Shown: in pieces, positions 20,987 to 28,945 of the stretch
How positions within the stretch are numbered: position 1 is the stretch's first letter
How the letters are laid out: each line of letters begins with the position of its first letter
Source: Pararhodobacter aggregans
Lineage (GTDB): Bacteria; Pseudomonadota; Alphaproteobacteria; Rhodobacterales; Rhodobacteraceae
Assembly (NCBI RefSeq): GCF_003075525.1
Contig: NZ_QDDR01000004.1
Coordinates: 266,239-330,238, forward strand
Reading direction: 5' to 3'
DNA length: 64,000 nucleotides
The notes under the pieces: model-generated
Database searches by the model: none
What the model saw: the letters and a program-made list of their open reading frames with translations, nothing else
What the model was told of the DNA's origin: nothing
Position numbers and translations under genes: made by a program

Positions 20987-22207
20987 CTAGCGCCGGGCGG
21001 CGCCGGCAACCCAGTTGACCCAGTCACTTGCAAGGCGGGACCGCGCGAAGCGGCTTGTCGCCAGCGCCTGTGCGCGGGCGCCCTTGTCCCGGAGCGCCGC
21101 GCGGTCGTCGGCGGCAGCGATCAGCGCGTCGGCAAAGGCCTGAGGCTGATCGGGTGGTACGGCAAAGCCGCAATCCGTCTCATCGATCAACTCGGCCAGC
21201 CAGCCGGGATAATTGTTCAACACAGGCAGCCCGGCGGCGATGTAGTCGAAGAACTTGTTGGGCGAGGTGCCGAAATAGAATGCCGGCACATTGCGCAAAA
21301 CCTGCAAACCGACGTCCGCACCGGCCATCAGCCCCGTCAGTTGCGTTTTCGGCACGGGATCAAGGAACAGCACGTTGTCGAGCCCCTCGTCCCGGGCCCG
21401 CGCCTGAAGCTGCGCCTTCTCCCGACCTTGCCCGACCAAGGCAATGCGGATGTCATCGCGCCCCCGCGCCCTGAGCACCGCTGCCGCGTCGAGCACAGCG
21501 TTCAGACCGTTCGCCGAACCATGCGTGCCGGTGAAGATGGCCAGCAACTGGTCATCGGCCACCCCCTCTGGACGCCACGACTCCGTCGACTGCGCGAAAA
21601 GATCCATGTCGCAGCCGTTCGGCACCATGGCGATGCGATCGCGCGCGACACCGCGTTTGGCGATGCCGTCCACGATCCCCGGCGACAACCCGACCAGCCG
21701 GTCGGCCGAGCGATACGACATCCATTCCAGCGCTGACAACAGCCCCAGCACCACCGGATTGGTGATGACCCCCATCGCCTTGGGAAGCTCGGGCCAGAGG
21801 TCGCGCACCTCGAAGACGAAGGGCTTGCGCCTTAGCCAGCGCGCGAAAATGCCCGGTATCCCGGCCGTGAGCGGCGTGGTTGTCGCGAAGACGACATCGG
21901 CGGGCTCACGCAGGGCGACGCCGATCGACCCCAGGGCAAATTTCGCAAAGACCCCGACGCGCTGCGCAAAACCCATGTGGTTGGCGTAGTCCAGCGCGAA
22001 CTCGATCACCTCGATGCCGTCCACCACGCCCCGCCGTCGCCCACGCACGAAGTCGCCGGTCAGCCCGGTCTTCCCCTGCGCATAGCTGCCGCAGACCATT
22101 GTCACGCTGTGCCCATCCCGAAGCAGCGCCTGCGCCATTTCGTAGGATCGTGTCCCGGCCGAACCCTGCGGGGTGGAAAAGTGCTGATGGAAGTAAAGGA
22201 CGTGCAT
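20987..22207 (-). CDS. Glycosyltransferase family 4 (WbuB-like)
   Basis: A 406-residue GT-B glycosyltransferase. The N-terminus HVLYFHQHFSTPQGSAGTRSYE matches WbuB-type enzymes of O-antigen and capsule loci. The C-terminal nucleotide-sugar domain has IFTGTHGSANGL and the SPNKFFDYIAAGLPVL motif containing the conserved ExG-like region. The ATG at 22207 is preferred over an in-frame start 42 bases upstream because it begins the conserved strand. It is the last gene of the minus-strand polysaccharide operon and returns to normal high GC after two AT-rich genes. Confidence 0.85.
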   Translation of the reverse strand: MHVLYFHQHFSTPQGSAGTRSYEMAQALLRDGHSVTMVCGSYAQGKTGLTGDFVRGRRRGVVDGIEVIEFALDYANHMGFAQRVGVFAKFALGSIGVALREPADVVFATTTPLTAGIPGIFARWLRRKPFVFEVRDLWPELPKAMGVITNPVVLGLLSALEWMSYRSADRLVGLSPGIVDGIAKRGVARDRIAMVPNGCDMDLFAQSTESWRPEGVADDQLLAIFTGTHGSANGLNAVLDAAAVLRARGRDDIRIALVGQGREKAQLQARARDEGLDNVLFLDPVPKTQLTGLMAGADVGLQVLRNVPAFYFGTSPNKFFDYIAAGLPVLNNYPGWLAELIDETDCGFAVPPDQPQAFADALIAAADDRAALRDKGARAQALATSRFARSRLASDWVNWVAGAARR

Positions 22208-22265
22208 TGAGTATAGTTTCCTTCTTGGTGCCAGCTCGCGACTCGTCAAGCCGGTCCGCCCGATC

Positions 22266-23018
22266 CTAGTAATGACTTACGGCATATAGGGAGCCAAATA
22301 CAATTGGTGATACAATCGCGATGCTTGAGAACTGAGAGGTCAAAATCACTAGCGTGATCTCGTCTAGGCTTTCTCTATTATCCAAGAAACGGGAGATTTT
22401 TGGATCAATCAAGAATGCAAGGACAAGTGTTCCCAAGCCATTAAAGAATCCAAGACCTTGCAATATGACCGGCGCCGCATCAACAAAGAATATCGCCAGG
22501 ATATTGATCAAGAATATTGATGCGCCAAAGATAAAATATACCCAAGTCGCCATCAAGAGAAGCGGAAGGTGCTGACGCAAGGACGCAACGAGCCCGGGGA
22601 CGTTTTCGCCGCGGTCGCTCAGCCGCTCGCGATCATCGACAAGAAGCGCATCTGGCCGAATGAACGATCTCAAAACGCCGGAACCGCCTCCAAAGCTCTT
22701 GGAAACCATGAAGAAGTATCTGGCAAGCGAGTGCCTGAAGAAAATCGCAGCGGATACGGAAAGCGCAGCAAATACGATGGCAACGAAAATGGCGAAGAAA
22801 AGTGCATCCAAGTCTCTACGCATAACAAAGTAGCCCAGTGCGGGCGGGAAAGAAAATATACTCAGTCTCTTGAGTGTATTCATGATCTTCTCGATTGCCG
22901 CGCCAAAAGCATTCATTGATGCCTTTGATGCAGCCATCCTTGATATCACTGCAAAAGCATCGAACAGCGCATAGCCTGAAAAGAATAGCGCAACCCAGCC
23001 AATTATAAACGCATTCAT
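22266..23018 (-). CDS. Polytopic membrane protein, possibly Amj-like (DUF2837) flippase
   Basis: 250 residues with about seven hydrophobic helices and little else. The C-terminal run FFNGLGTLVLAFLIDPKISRFLDNRE resembles the Amj/DUF2837 family (alternate lipid II flippase), but the match is by eye and tentative. The position inside a polysaccharide operon next to a Wzy-like gene would suit a lipid-linked glycan flippase. The gene is clearly richer in A and T than the surrounding DNA, as is common for Wzx/Wzy-type genes. The ATG at 23018 has AGGG eight bases upstream. Confidence 0.5.
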   Translation of the reverse strand: MNAFIIGWVALFFSGYALFDAFAVISRMAASKASMNAFGAAIEKIMNTLKRLSIFSFPPALGYFVMRRDLDALFFAIFVAIVFAALSVSAAIFFRHSLARYFFMVSKSFGGGSGVLRSFIRPDALLVDDRERLSDRGENVPGLVASLRQHLPLLLMATWVYFIFGASIFLINILAIFFVDAAPVILQGLGFFNGLGTLVLAFLIDPKISRFLDNRESLDEITLVILTSQFSSIAIVSPIVFGSLYAVSHY

Positions 23019-23042
23019 ATTTCAACCCTATTGCTGGCGCAT

Positions 23043-24176
23043 CTATAGTGAGAGCTTGTTTCTAGTGGAGAGCGCGAGAGGAAGGAAATATAGGAATCGC
23101 CAGTAGGACATGTCGCCCGTAAACTGAAGTGCGGTAAGGAAAAGAATGATCAACGCGCGCGAAAACGCATCAGCCCTTATAAAGACCCAGGTGAGGATCA
23201 ATAGAAAAAATGTCGCTCCAACCAATCCATATTCAGCCAAGGCCTCTCCGAAAAAGTTATGCGGATAGACAAATTCATAGGACTTAATATCCATGTCGTC
23301 CGAGAAGTGTATCCAATTGGAAATCCCGACTCCTAGGATTGGATTCTGCCAGAAAACTGAAATTGAGTCCCTTAGCATCTGCTGCCTTATCCCGATAGAC
23401 CCTGCATCCGAGTCATTCAGATCTGAGGAGAGCAGTCTTTGAAAGACTGAGAACCGCTCGGGCAACAAATTCAACTCACTCAATGTGAGAAATGCCAGAA
23501 CCGTACAGCCCACCACCACGGATAATGCGCCCAGCCTGCGGCTTGCAATAAGAAAGAAGAGACCAGAGGCACCCATTGCGATAAGCGGTCCTTTGGATCC
23601 GGTCCAAATAACCGCCAGAAAAAAAAGGAAGAAAGTGACGATAGGCACCATCCCACCGCCTCTAACGTACCTACGCAAACAGAGTAGGCACATGGTCGCC
23701 ATGATCCAGCCAAAAATGATTGGCCCATTCAAGAAAAATCTGACCTGTCGGTCCCAGAAGCCAAAGAGCAGCTTGTATGCAATTGTTAGAGAGAGGATCA
23801 CCAAACCACATACCACGAACGAGGTATAGAAGCTCTCATCGTGGCGATCAACCGCGCGACGGAAGATCAGGTACACGAATAATCCTCCCACCAAGAAGCC
23901 GTCAATTTTGACCAGGGCGATCGCTGGATCGATAGGCAGCAGTGCCTGCACTGATAGAAATGCCGCCAAGGCAAAGAACAATAGTGAAACTGAGCGGCTT
24001 TCCCGAGGATCCTGAGCGATAAAAAAAATCGATCCGATCATCAGGATTGCCGATAACGCAAGCCGCTCGATTGACAATGCTTCTCCCAGCCCTACTCCAC
24101 CTACCGACAGAGATAGATATGCAAGAAACGCAGCGGGTAACGCTTTAAGTGTGTGTGAGATCGATCGCATCCTCAT
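23043..24176 (-). CDS. O-antigen ligase / Wzy-like polymerase
   Basis: A 377-residue membrane protein with 10-12 hydrophobic helices. A large periplasmic loop near the C-terminus carries YPHNFFGEALAEYGLVG, the diagnostic HN..E.L.E.GL.G motif of the Wzy_C (WaaL/Wzy) family. It either polymerises repeat units or ligates the glycan to its acceptor; the sequence cannot separate these. The ATG at 24176 overlaps the wecC stop (ATGA) and is chosen over a start five codons earlier. AT-rich like the next gene. Confidence 0.82.
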   Translation of the reverse strand: MRMRSISHTLKALPAAFLAYLSLSVGGVGLGEALSIERLALSAILMIGSIFFIAQDPRESRSVSLLFFALAAFLSVQALLPIDPAIALVKIDGFLVGGLFVYLIFRRAVDRHDESFYTSFVVCGLVILSLTIAYKLLFGFWDRQVRFFLNGPIIFGWIMATMCLLCLRRYVRGGGMVPIVTFFLFFLAVIWTGSKGPLIAMGASGLFFLIASRRLGALSVVVGCTVLAFLTLSELNLLPERFSVFQRLLSSDLNDSDAGSIGIRQQMLRDSISVFWQNPILGVGISNWIHFSDDMDIKSYEFVYPHNFFGEALAEYGLVGATFFLLILTWVFIRADAFSRALIILFLTALQFTGDMSYWRFLYFLPLALSTRNKLSL

Positions 24177-25447
24177 AAGGACTGAACCCACACTCCCCTC
24201 GCATCCACCACCTTGCCTCGGGGCGTGGGCGTGCCGCGGAACTCGCGGTGGTCCACCAGCATCACATGCACATCCGAGCTGGCGGCGGCGGCCAGATCAG
24301 CAAGACTGGCGGACTCGAGTCCCTTCGGCAGGTCGTCGACATTCGGCTCGACCACCAGCAACGGACCCGGGTGCTCGGCTGCAATCAGGCGGGCAATGTC
24401 CAGCGCCGGGCTTTCCCGCAGGTCGTCAATGTCCGGCTTGAAGGCGAGGCCGTAGACGGCCACCGTCACCTCGGTGGCGGTCTGCCCCGGGTTTTCCATG
24501 AGGTGGGCGCCGATTGCGTCGCGGACCTTGTCCAGAACCCAATGCGGCTTGCTGTCATTGACCACCCGCGCGGTGCGGATCAGCCGTGCCTCGTCCGGCG
24601 AGGACGAGACGATGAACCACGGATCGACGGCGATGCAATGGCCGCCGACACCCGGACCGGGCTGCAGGATGTTGACGCGGGGGTGGCGGTTGGCGAGCCG
24701 GATCAGCTCCCAAACATCCATGCCCAGCTTGTCGCAGATCAGCGACAATTCGTTGGCGAAGGCGATGTTCACATCGCGGAAGCTGTTCTCGGTCAGCTTC
24801 GCCATCTCGGCCACGCGCGGGCCGCTGGCGACCACGCAATCGCCGGTGACGAAGGCCTTGTAGAGCGCCACCGCCCGGGCCGAGCAAGCCGGGGTCATGC
24901 CGCCGATCACACGGTCGTTGGTGATGAGCTCCTGCATCACCTTGCCGGGCAGCACGCGCTCGGGGCAATGGGCGACGCGGATGTCCGACGCCTCGCCGGC
25001 GTTCTGGGGAAAGCTCAGATCGGGGCGCGCCGCGGCCAGCCAGTCGGCCATCGCCTCGGTTGCGCCGACGGGCGAGGTGGATTCCAGGATCACCAGGTTT
25101 CCGGGACGCAGCACCGGCGCGATCGCCTTGGACGCCGCCTCGATATAGCTGAGGTCGGGATCGTGGTTGTCACCCTTGAAAGGGGTCGGCACGGCGATCA
25201 GGAAGGCTTCGGCGGGTTCGGGCGTGGTGGTGGCGCGCAGGAACCCTTCCTTCACGGCGGCATGGACCACCATGTCCAGATCGGGTTCGACGATGTGGAT
25301 CGCGCCGCGATTGATGGTGTCGACGGCCCGCTGGTTCACGTCGATGCCGACCACCTCGATCTTGCGAGAGGCGAACATGGCCGCGGTGGGCAGGCCGATA
25401 TAGCCAAGGCCGATGACGGAAATGCGCTTGAAGGAATGATCAGACAT
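24173..25447 (-). CDS. wecC: UDP-N-acetyl-D-mannosamine dehydrogenase
   Basis: A 424-residue cytoplasmic enzyme that oxidises UDP-ManNAc to UDP-ManNAcA with two NAD. It shows the NAD-binding N-terminus VIGLGYIGLPTAAMFA, the central KLTENSFRDVNIAFANE segment with the conserved Lys/Asn, and the catalytic Cys in GPGVGGHCIAVDP. This separates it from ordinary UDP-glucose dehydrogenases mainly by context: the UDP-GlcNAc 2-epimerase gene ends exactly at its start codon. Together they make UDP-ManNAcA for the surface glycan. Confidence 0.92.
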   Translation of the reverse strand: MSDHSFKRISVIGLGYIGLPTAAMFASRKIEVVGIDVNQRAVDTINRGAIHIVEPDLDMVVHAAVKEGFLRATTTPEPAEAFLIAVPTPFKGDNHDPDLSYIEAASKAIAPVLRPGNLVILESTSPVGATEAMADWLAAARPDLSFPQNAGEASDIRVAHCPERVLPGKVMQELITNDRVIGGMTPACSARAVALYKAFVTGDCVVASGPRVAEMAKLTENSFRDVNIAFANELSLICDKLGMDVWELIRLANRHPRVNILQPGPGVGGHCIAVDPWFIVSSSPDEARLIRTARVVNDSKPHWVLDKVRDAIGAHLMENPGQTATEVTVAVYGLAFKPDIDDLRESPALDIARLIAAEHPGPLLVVEPNVDDLPKGLESASLADLAAAASSDVHVMLVDHREFRGTPTPRGKVVDARGVWVQSL

Positions 25448-26586
25448 TATTTTTGAACCTTATCGAGGCCGAAGAAGTCGAGGATAGCGTCACGGATCCG
25501 CTGTGCGGCCAGCCCGTCACCATAGGGGTTATGCGCGCGGGCCATCGCCTGATACGCGGCATCGTCGTCCAGCAGCGCCGTCGCCTCGCGCTGGATCAGC
25601 GCGGTATCGGTGCCCACCAGCTTGACGGTGCCGGCGTCCACCGCCTCGGGGCGCTCGGTCGTGTCGCGCATCACCAGCACCGGCTTGCCCAGCGAGGGGG
25701 CCTCTTCCTGCACGCCGCCTGAATCGGTCAGGATGATGTCGGCGCGGCGCATCAGATGGACGAAGGGCAGATAATCCTGCGGCGCAATCAGTTTGACGCT
25801 TTGCAGGGTGCCGAGGCTCGTTTCCACCGGCCCCTTGACGTTGGGGTTCAGGTGAACGGGATAGATGATCTGCACATCCTGACGCTGCGCCAGCGCGGCG
25901 ATGGCATCACAGATCCGCTGGAACCCGCCGCCAAAGCTTTCCCGCCGGTGCCCCGTGACCAGGATCATGCGCTTGCCTGCGTCGATTCCGAAATCGGCGT
26001 CGAAGGCCGCGCTTTGCTGCGCATCGCCTTCCAGCCGGTCAACGACTTCGAGCAGGGCGTCGATCACCGTATTGCCGGTGATGATGATGGTGTCCTGTGC
26101 CACGCCCTCGGCGCGCAGGTTCTGCGCGGCCTTTTCCGTCGGGGCGAAATGCAGGCGGGCGATGGTGCCCGTGACCTTGCGGTTGATCTCTTCGGGCCAG
26201 GGCGAATAGATGTTGCCGGTGCGCAGCCCGGCTTCGACATGACCGACCGGGATCTGCTGGTAATAGGCCGCCAGCGAGGCGGACAGCGTGGTCGTGGTGT
26301 CGCCATGGACCAGCATCAGGTCTGGTTTGAAATCCTCGAGGATCGGCTTCAGCCCGGCCAGCACCGAGGCGGTGATCTCGGTCAGGCCCTGCCCCGGCTT
26401 CATCACGTTCAGGTCGTATTCCGGCTCGATCTCGAACAGCCTGAGCACCTGATCCAGCATCTCACGATGTTGGGCCGTCACGGCGACACGGACATCGAGT
26501 CCAGGCGTCTTCCGGAGCGCTTCGTGCACCGGAGCCATCTTGATGGCCTCGGGCCGGGTGCCGAATACCATGAGAATTTTCTTCAT
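25447..26586 (-). CDS. wecB: UDP-N-acetylglucosamine 2-epimerase (non-hydrolysing)
   Basis: A 379-residue enzyme converting UDP-GlcNAc to UDP-ManNAc. The family signatures are all present: [13 protein letters not shown] at the start, [27 protein letters not shown] and [29 protein letters not shown]. The ATG at 26586 directly follows a GTG in frame. It is the first enzyme gene of the operon, 106 bp after the EPS-type regulator, and its stop overlaps the wecC start by one base. Confidence 0.94.
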   Translation of the reverse strand: MKKILMVFGTRPEAIKMAPVHEALRKTPGLDVRVAVTAQHREMLDQVLRLFEIEPEYDLNVMKPGQGLTEITASVLAGLKPILEDFKPDLMLVHGDTTTTLSASLAAYYQQIPVGHVEAGLRTGNIYSPWPEEINRKVTGTIARLHFAPTEKAAQNLRAEGVAQDTIIITGNTVIDALLEVVDRLEGDAQQSAAFDADFGIDAGKRMILVTGHRRESFGGGFQRICDAIAALAQRQDVQIIYPVHLNPNVKGPVETSLGTLQSVKLIAPQDYLPFVHLMRRADIILTDSGGVQEEAPSLGKPVLVMRDTTERPEAVDAGTVKLVGTDTALIQREATALLDDDAAYQAMARAHNPYGDGLAAQRIRDAILDFFGLDKVQK

Positions 26587-26692
26587 CACAATGCCTTTGG
26601 ATGTGTGTTCAACGTGGTGCCAGGGATCGGTTCAGGCCCGGGGGAAGGTCCCACAAAAGGTCCCTCGGGGCAGATTGTGTTGTAGGGAGGGA

Positions 26693-27049
26693 TCATGACG
26701 GCTTTTGAAGCCGCTCATGGTCCAGATCAGATTCCAGCGCTTCGATTTCCTCGCGCAGCGCGGCGTATTCCTCCAGCTTGCGGGCCAGGAACGCTCGGGT
26801 CAGCGCTGCTTTGCGGGTAATGCCCTTGGGCGTCAGGATATAGGCGTAGCGCCGCTTGTCTTCCGCCGCCGAGAAATTGCCCAGCTTGACCAAACCCTTC
26901 TCGATGAGCGCGTTGAGGACATAATGAATGCCTCCGACGCTGATACCCGCAGCCCGCGCCAGTTCACGCTGCGACATCTCCGGGTTGTCCTGGAGGAGTC
27001 TCAGCACCCGAAAATGCGTGTCTTCCTGCAACTTGCTGCGCTTACTCAT
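26693..27049 (-). CDS. MarR-type EPS-associated transcriptional regulator
   Basis: A 118-residue winged-helix protein matching the small regulators found at the head of exopolysaccharide loci. The HTH is SQRELARAAGISVGGIHYVLNALIEKGLVK; the wing carries EDKRRYAYILT; a charged coiled tail follows (LARKLEEYAALREEIEALESDL). The ATG at 27049 has GAGGACGAT upstream. It is likely an autoregulator of the wecBC operon that it precedes. Confidence 0.88.
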   Translation of the reverse strand: MSKRSKLQEDTHFRVLRLLQDNPEMSQRELARAAGISVGGIHYVLNALIEKGLVKLGNFSAAEDKRRYAYILTPKGITRKAALTRAFLARKLEEYAALREEIEALESDLDHERLQKPS

Positions 27050-27483
27050 CAATCGTCCTCCGCTTGACCAAAACAGCCACTCGAAACAATGGGAGCGGTG
27101 TGTTGGAGGTCCCGCAGATTATGTCAACCCTCGCATCGGCGCCTTCGCTCGATATTGAGCGGATAGCACCGGCCGGATCCAAAGGCAATGTGGCCAGGTC
27201 TCGTGCGGGCAGCGCCCTGTCGTGATCGTGATCGCGCCTCACGGCGGGCGTCACCGTCGCTTTGACAGGGGCTGCCGCATCGCCGCCCTGTCGCGCATCG
27301 GGCCATAGCGCGAGACGTCAGGAAGGTCACCACAGCCACCCTCGGGACACCTGGGAAACCAGAGCCCCTGCCCGCGCAACCTGAGGACTTTCGCCGCTTG
27401 CGGACCCGTCCCGCCTCGGGTCTGCCGCCGACAGCGCCTGGCGCCCATGCGCGGCGGCAGGTTTTCGCACCGCCAGACGGGCC
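27050..27483. other. Gene-free interval between EPS regulator and toxin gene
   Basis: About 430 bases. The first 100 are relatively AT-rich and probably hold the promoter of the EPS operon. The rest is GC-rich with only short antisense-like frames. No repeat or RNA gene was recognised. Confidence 0.35.
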
Positions 27484-28185
27484 TCATCCCACCGCGAGGA
27501 TCGAGTATTCCGGGCCGCCTTGCCAGACCAGATCCCACGAGGCCCCGGGTCGTACACTCTGGATCGCTCGGGGCTCGAAGCAGACCAGGCAATTCCCTCC
27601 TGGCCCGGGCGCCCGCACCGAGGGATAGATCAGCCCCCGTGAGCCCCCCCGTTGCAGGTGCTGCGCCAGCGCCTGACCCTCGGGGTAGCCGATCTGGGGA
27701 TCGGGGTGCAGCGCCGGATGGTCGAGCTCATCCGTGAGGTCGTCGAACACGCCGATGAAATCGGCCAGCAATTCGACATAGCGGGCGCTGTCCTCATAGC
27801 AGCCGGTGAAGCCCAGTTCGCGCGTGCGGTGCCAGGCGACCTCGGAGACCGAGATCAAGACGTCCCAGGCGCAATACCAGGCGCCCCGCGCCTCGGTGTT
27901 GAAGCGGTTGCCACCCGCTCTTGTATAGGTAAAGGCCGCGTTGATGTGGCTGTCGCCGTAGAGGCGCAAGTCGCGGCTGCGGCGCTGCCAGGCCAGTTCG
28001 CGCGGGTCGAGATGCGGATTGCGGCCCCGTTCGGCCAACAGGCGGCCGCTGGTCATGCCCTCGATCTCGGCCAGGATGGCCAGCTCGTCGTCGCTGTCGA
28101 CCAGACCACGCAGCGCCGGCGGTTTGTGGTAGGTGGCGGGCAACAAGCGAACGAGACCGCGGTCGGAAATCCCGGTCTGCCTCAT
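27484..28185 (-). CDS. RES-domain toxin (NAD+ phosphorylase type)
   Basis: A 233-residue protein of the RES family, the toxin partner of Xre/ParS-type antitoxins. The conserved core is visible: a basic Arg near FTYTRAGGNRFNTEARGAWYCAWD, a Tyr-rich strand and the central Glu in VSEVAWHRTRELG. RES toxins break down NAD+ in the cell. The gene overlaps its antitoxin by ATGA, with the antitoxin first, which is the usual order. Identity by motif and context is good; activity is not shown by sequence. Confidence 0.85.
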   Translation of the reverse strand: MRQTGISDRGLVRLLPATYHKPPALRGLVDSDDELAILAEIEGMTSGRLLAERGRNPHLDPRELAWQRRSRDLRLYGDSHINAAFTYTRAGGNRFNTEARGAWYCAWDVLISVSEVAWHRTRELGFTGCYEDSARYVELLADFIGVFDDLTDELDHPALHPDPQIGYPEGQALAQHLQRGGSRGLIYPSVRAPGPGGNCLVCFEPRAIQSVRPGASWDLVWQGGPEYSILAVG

Positions 28186-28571
28186 GCACCGCCCCTGAGC
28201 GCATCGAGATAGGTGCGGATGGCAAGGATCTGCGGCAAGCCCCCCTCGATGGCGGTATCGACTGGGCGCTGGCCACCGAAAAGGGGTCCGGTATTCGGCC
28301 GTGTGAACCAGCCCCGCGCCAGCGGTTCGGAGAAATAGAGCTCCAGCGATTTGTAGGTGCCGATCACCGCGCTGAGCCGCAGCAGTTGATCCTTGGTCAA
28401 TTCACCGGTGAAATCGGGCTTGCGGGCGCGTTTCCATGTGCTTTCGGACATGTCGGCAAGCGCCGCGGCCTCTTTCAGGCTCAGCGCCCAGGCATCGACA
28501 ACCCGCGCGTAGGCCTTGAGGGCGACGGCGTTCACCTGGACAGGCTGTCGGATTCTGGCGGCAACGGGCAT
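28182..28571 (-). CDS. Xre/MbcA/ParS-type antitoxin (DUF2384)
   Basis: A 129-residue protein. The N-terminal HTH-like part (SLKEAAALADMSESTWKRARK) is followed by the toxin-binding domain LRLSAVIGTYKSLELYFSEPLARGWFTRPNTGPLFGGQRPVDTAIEGG, diagnostic of the DUF2384 antitoxins that pair with RES toxins. AAGGAGAG lies at the right distance before the ATG at 28571. It is the first gene of the toxin-antitoxin unit and should repress its own promoter, probably at the CCATATG repeats just upstream. Confidence 0.88.
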   Translation of the reverse strand: MPVAARIRQPVQVNAVALKAYARVVDAWALSLKEAAALADMSESTWKRARKPDFTGELTKDQLLRLSAVIGTYKSLELYFSEPLARGWFTRPNTGPLFGGQRPVDTAIEGGLPQILAIRTYLDALRGGA

Positions 28572-28599
28572 CTTGGCTCTCCTTTGGGCTCAAAATAGG

Positions 28600-28628
28600 C
28601 CATATGGCCGCAGTGTAAAGTCCATATG
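28600..28628 (-). promoter_or_regulatory. Candidate operator of the toxin-antitoxin pair
   Basis: CCATATG occurs at 28600-28606 (as palindromic CCATATGG) and again at 28622-28628, 22 bp apart, that is about two helical turns. The site is 29-57 bp upstream of the antitoxin start, where an autoregulatory operator is expected. Binding is inferred only. Confidence 0.45.
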
Positions 28629-28655
28629 AACCAACCGGCCGGGCGTAGCCAAGCG

Positions 28656-28682
28656 AAAAGGGGCGGTTTGTCGCCCGCCCCC
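28656..28682 (-). terminator. Rho-independent terminator after the amt-linked small gene
   Basis: Read on the minus strand: a 7-bp GC stem (GGGGCGG with CCGCCCC, plus-strand 28660-28666 and 28675-28681), 8-base loop, then TTTT. It lies 27 bp beyond the stop of the 58-residue gene and would end the amt transcript. Confidence 0.65.
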
Positions 28683-28708
28683 GTAGTCTCCACGACCGTA
28701 ATGCCGGA

Positions 28709-28885
28709 TCAGTTCTTCTTCTTCACCGCGTCATAGGCGTGTTTCTCATGCCGCCAGCCGAGGATCACGGCGGCGACGATGGCGGCCAGGCACAGGCCCA
28801 GCCAGACCCCCTCGACACTGCCATAGCCGGTGAAAATGGCCCCCGAGATACCGTCCCAAGTATTCGCGTCAAAAGGCGCTTCCAT
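28709..28885 (-). CDS. 58-residue single-span membrane protein linked to Amt
   Basis: A short gene of 58 codons. The product starts MEAPFDANTWDGISGAIFTG, has one hydrophobic helix (VWLGLCLAAIVAAVILGW, residues about 28-45) and ends in a basic tail (RHEKHAYDAVKKKN). AGGAAA lies well placed before its ATG. It begins 60 bp after the ammonium transporter stop and is followed by a terminator, so it is the last gene of the amt transcript. The family is not one I can name; an accessory subunit or regulator of Amt is a reasonable guess from position and topology (N-out, C-in by the positive-inside rule). Confidence 0.75.
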   Translation of the reverse strand: MEAPFDANTWDGISGAIFTGYGSVEGVWLGLCLAAIVAAVILGWRHEKHAYDAVKKKN

Positions 28886-28945
28886 GGTGAATTTCCTTTC
28901 CTGTTGGAGGGAGGACCAGCAGAGGCGACCGCCGGTCCGCTTGCG

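Noticed and set aside
22816..23025. Short minus-strand frame starting with TTG just before the Amj-like gene
   Set aside because: It lies inside the membrane-protein gene in another frame and lacks a ribosome site of its own.
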